A DNA stretch of 64,000 nucleotides from Paramecium pentaurelia (lineage: Eukaryota; Ciliophora; Oligohymenophorea; Peniculida; Parameciidae): NCBI GenBank assembly GCA_905183005.1, contig CAJJDO010000051.1:310001-374000 (forward strand), read 5' to 3'. The position numbers and the translations under genes were made by a program. The notes under the pieces are model-generated. The model made no database searches. It worked only from the letters and a program-made list of their open reading frames with translations, and was not told the DNA's origin. Shown here in pieces: positions 62,401-64,000 of the stretch; position 1 is the first letter of the stretch, and every line of letters starts with the position of its first letter.

Positions 62401-64000
62401 TAATGTACAGTTAATTCTAATAATACAAATTGTGCTCCAAAAACTTGTGCTAATTTCACAGGAACAATTAATTTTTCTAATTGTTAATCTTGGTTATCAA
62501 CATGTACTGCAATGTATGATAATTCTAAATGTATTGATAAAACCTGCAATAATCATTACTAAAATATTAATGTTTGTGTTAGTAATTCTAGATGTAATGC
62601 ATACAAATCTGATTGTTTTTATGAATCTTGTTATAGTTGTAGAATAAGAACCTGTTATGATTATGCAGATACTACTTAAGCAAATTGTGAAAGTAGATAT
62701 TCACATTGTTTACTTGGTCAATAAGGTTGTATTACACATAGAACATGTTCTAATTATGGTTCAAATGTTACTACATTCACACACATCAATTGTGAGAATT
62801 GGCTATCAAGTTGCACTGTTAATGATACTAATACTGGATGTACAGAAAAGACATGTTATAATTCAAGTATCTCGACTGAACTTAAAAATGCATATACTTC
62901 ACCAAGTTAAATAACAGATGTTTAATGTGTATCTTGGAATTATTTATGTACTAATAATGGTACTACTGGATGCAAACATAGATAATGTTCAGATTCAGGT
63001 GCTTGGTCCAGTTGTGCATCTTATCTAAATTCCTGTAAACCAGTTTACTATTTTTCTTATTGTGATTATAAAACATGTGGAAGTTCAACATCTGTCTCCT
63101 CTGTATCCTAATGCTAAAGTTGGGTTCCACATTGTACCAGAAGTCAAAGTTAAAGAGCCTGTCATTCATAAAGAACATGTAGTGATTATGGAAACAATAT
63201 CAAGATCTTTAATCATGTTAATTGTGAATAATGGAATCCTTTGTGTACAGTAAACGGAACAAATAATGGATGCATATACAAAACATGTTTTAATCATGGT
63301 ATGACATCTACAAATACAACTAAATGTGGATAATGGTTAACAATTTGTAAAGCAAATGCAAGTTCAAATGGATGTGAACTCAAGACTTGTACTAATTATG
63401 GTAGTGCAATTACAGGTTCATATAGTGCTTATTGTCCTTATTGGTTAGGCAATTAATGTACATATAATCCAGTAACAAATGCTGCTTGTATACCTTAAAG
63501 AACATGCTTATAAAGTTATAATGGATATAATATTAGATATGATTAATATTATTGTTTAGATTGGCTCACTACATGTACTCCAAATGCATCTTAAACTGGT
63601 TGTATTGATAAAACATGTACTAATCATGGATCTGAAGTAACAACATTTACACATATAAATTGTTATAATTGGTATGATATTTGTACTAATGATGGTGCTA
63701 CAGCATGTAAATATAAAACATGTTAAAATCATGGTTCAAATGTGAGTAGTTTAACTCATTCAAATTGTTAATCTTGGTTAACATCATGTACATTTTAAAC
63801 AGGTGAAAGTACATGTAACTATAAGACATGTACAAATTATCAATCTATGGGATTGTCATCAACTAATTGTTATAATTGGAATAATCAATGTACATACATA
63901 ACTTATGATTGTGAATATAAAACATGTGATAATTACTCAGGATCTATTACTGAATCTTTATGTAGAGATTGGTTACCATATTGCACTCCAAACTATACAG
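56419..64000 (+). CDS. Paramecium surface antigen-like giant Cys-repeat protein (runs off right edge)
   Basis: From ATG 56419 one TGA-free frame runs 2527 codons to the window end, so no introns are needed. A signal peptide (MKHLILILVLLLLQSG) is followed by perfectly periodic Cys. Up to about 59 kb the units are long and variable, with patterns such as CNWNGLSCTDRSC, CLDRQC and CNxYLxxC, like the Paramecium surface antigen domain. From about 59 kb the protein becomes some 40 or more copies of a 35-38-residue unit: NCxxWLSxCTVNSxNxGCxxKTCxNHGSxVTxFTHx. Proteins of this family coat the cell and cilia and are usually GPI-anchored and expressed one at a time; the C-terminal anchor signal would lie beyond the window. 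One unit near 62.23-62.34 kb has lost two Cys. Confidence 0.92.

Noticed and set aside
58259..63253. Several short frames inside the surface antigen region on both strands
   Set aside because: They are shadows of the single long frame from 56419. Their apparent regularity comes from the repeated units read in the wrong frame.
1..64000. tRNA or rRNA genes, CRISPR arrays, telomere repeats
   Set aside because: No GC-richer cloverleaf-like segment, no ribosomal RNA core sequence, no regularly spaced palindromic repeats and no C4A2/C3A3-type tracts were seen by eye.

Overview
The window is nuclear DNA of a ciliate, almost certainly Paramecium. It is strongly AT-rich. Long reading frames appear only when TAA and TAG are read as glutamine and TGA is the sole stop. 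Genes carry very short introns, mostly 20-31 nt, usually GTA...TAG. The gene content is also typical: a trichocyst matrix protein, a giant cysteine-periodic surface antigen, expanded WD40 and GEYKNGKKVGRW-repeat families, and secreted proteins with Paramecium-type modules. Standard-code ORF calling misses most of these genes, so I rebuilt the models by hand with the ciliate code and micro-introns. In most well-supported models the total coding length, after intron removal, came out as an exact multiple of three.

Left half (1-39 kb) is sparse and partly decayed. It holds the 5' part of an ankyrin-repeat gene (minus strand, leaving the left edge), a 5'-truncated non-LTR retrotransposon relic at about 4.04-6.17 kb, and a 277-bp TA-bounded inverted-repeat element at 7.18 kb. 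A small secreted beta/gamma-crystallin-like gene follows at 8.2 kb and a 1328-residue type I membrane protein at 11.9-15.9 kb. Next come a HUS1-like frame broken by two TGAs (16.6 kb), a broken GEYKNGKKVGRW-repeat gene (18.3-19.8 kb), an intact phospholipid scramblase (21.4-22.3 kb) and an apparently intact GEYKNGKKVGRW-repeat gene with an intron at nearly every repeat boundary (24.8-27.4 kb). An unrecognised gene (27.8 kb) runs into an identical 1067-bp duplication separated by a single N, which looks like an assembly artefact. A 900-residue protein with 14 WD40 repeats lies at 32.8-35.5 kb. Several stretches look coding but could not be resolved.

Right half (39.7-64 kb) is dense, as expected for a macronuclear Paramecium chromosome. 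In order it holds a four-module secreted protein, an unrecognised 240-residue gene, an armadillo-type protein (possibly CFAP69), a MutS/MSH6-family gene, a mitochondrial TRAP1-type HSP90, a propeller-like protein, a small unresolved gene, a trichocyst matrix protein, an unrecognised minus-strand gene containing an N, and a surface antigen of more than 2527 residues that runs off the right edge.

The genes do not form one pathway. Themes are cell surface and secretion (surface antigen, trichocyst protein, lectin-like modules, type I membrane protein, scramblase) and housekeeping (MSH6-like, TRAP1, armadillo protein). The contrast between dense and decaying halves, with transposon remains in the sparse half, suggests either a subtelomeric or degenerating macronuclear region or retained germline sequence. 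No tRNA, rRNA, CRISPR array or telomere repeat was found.
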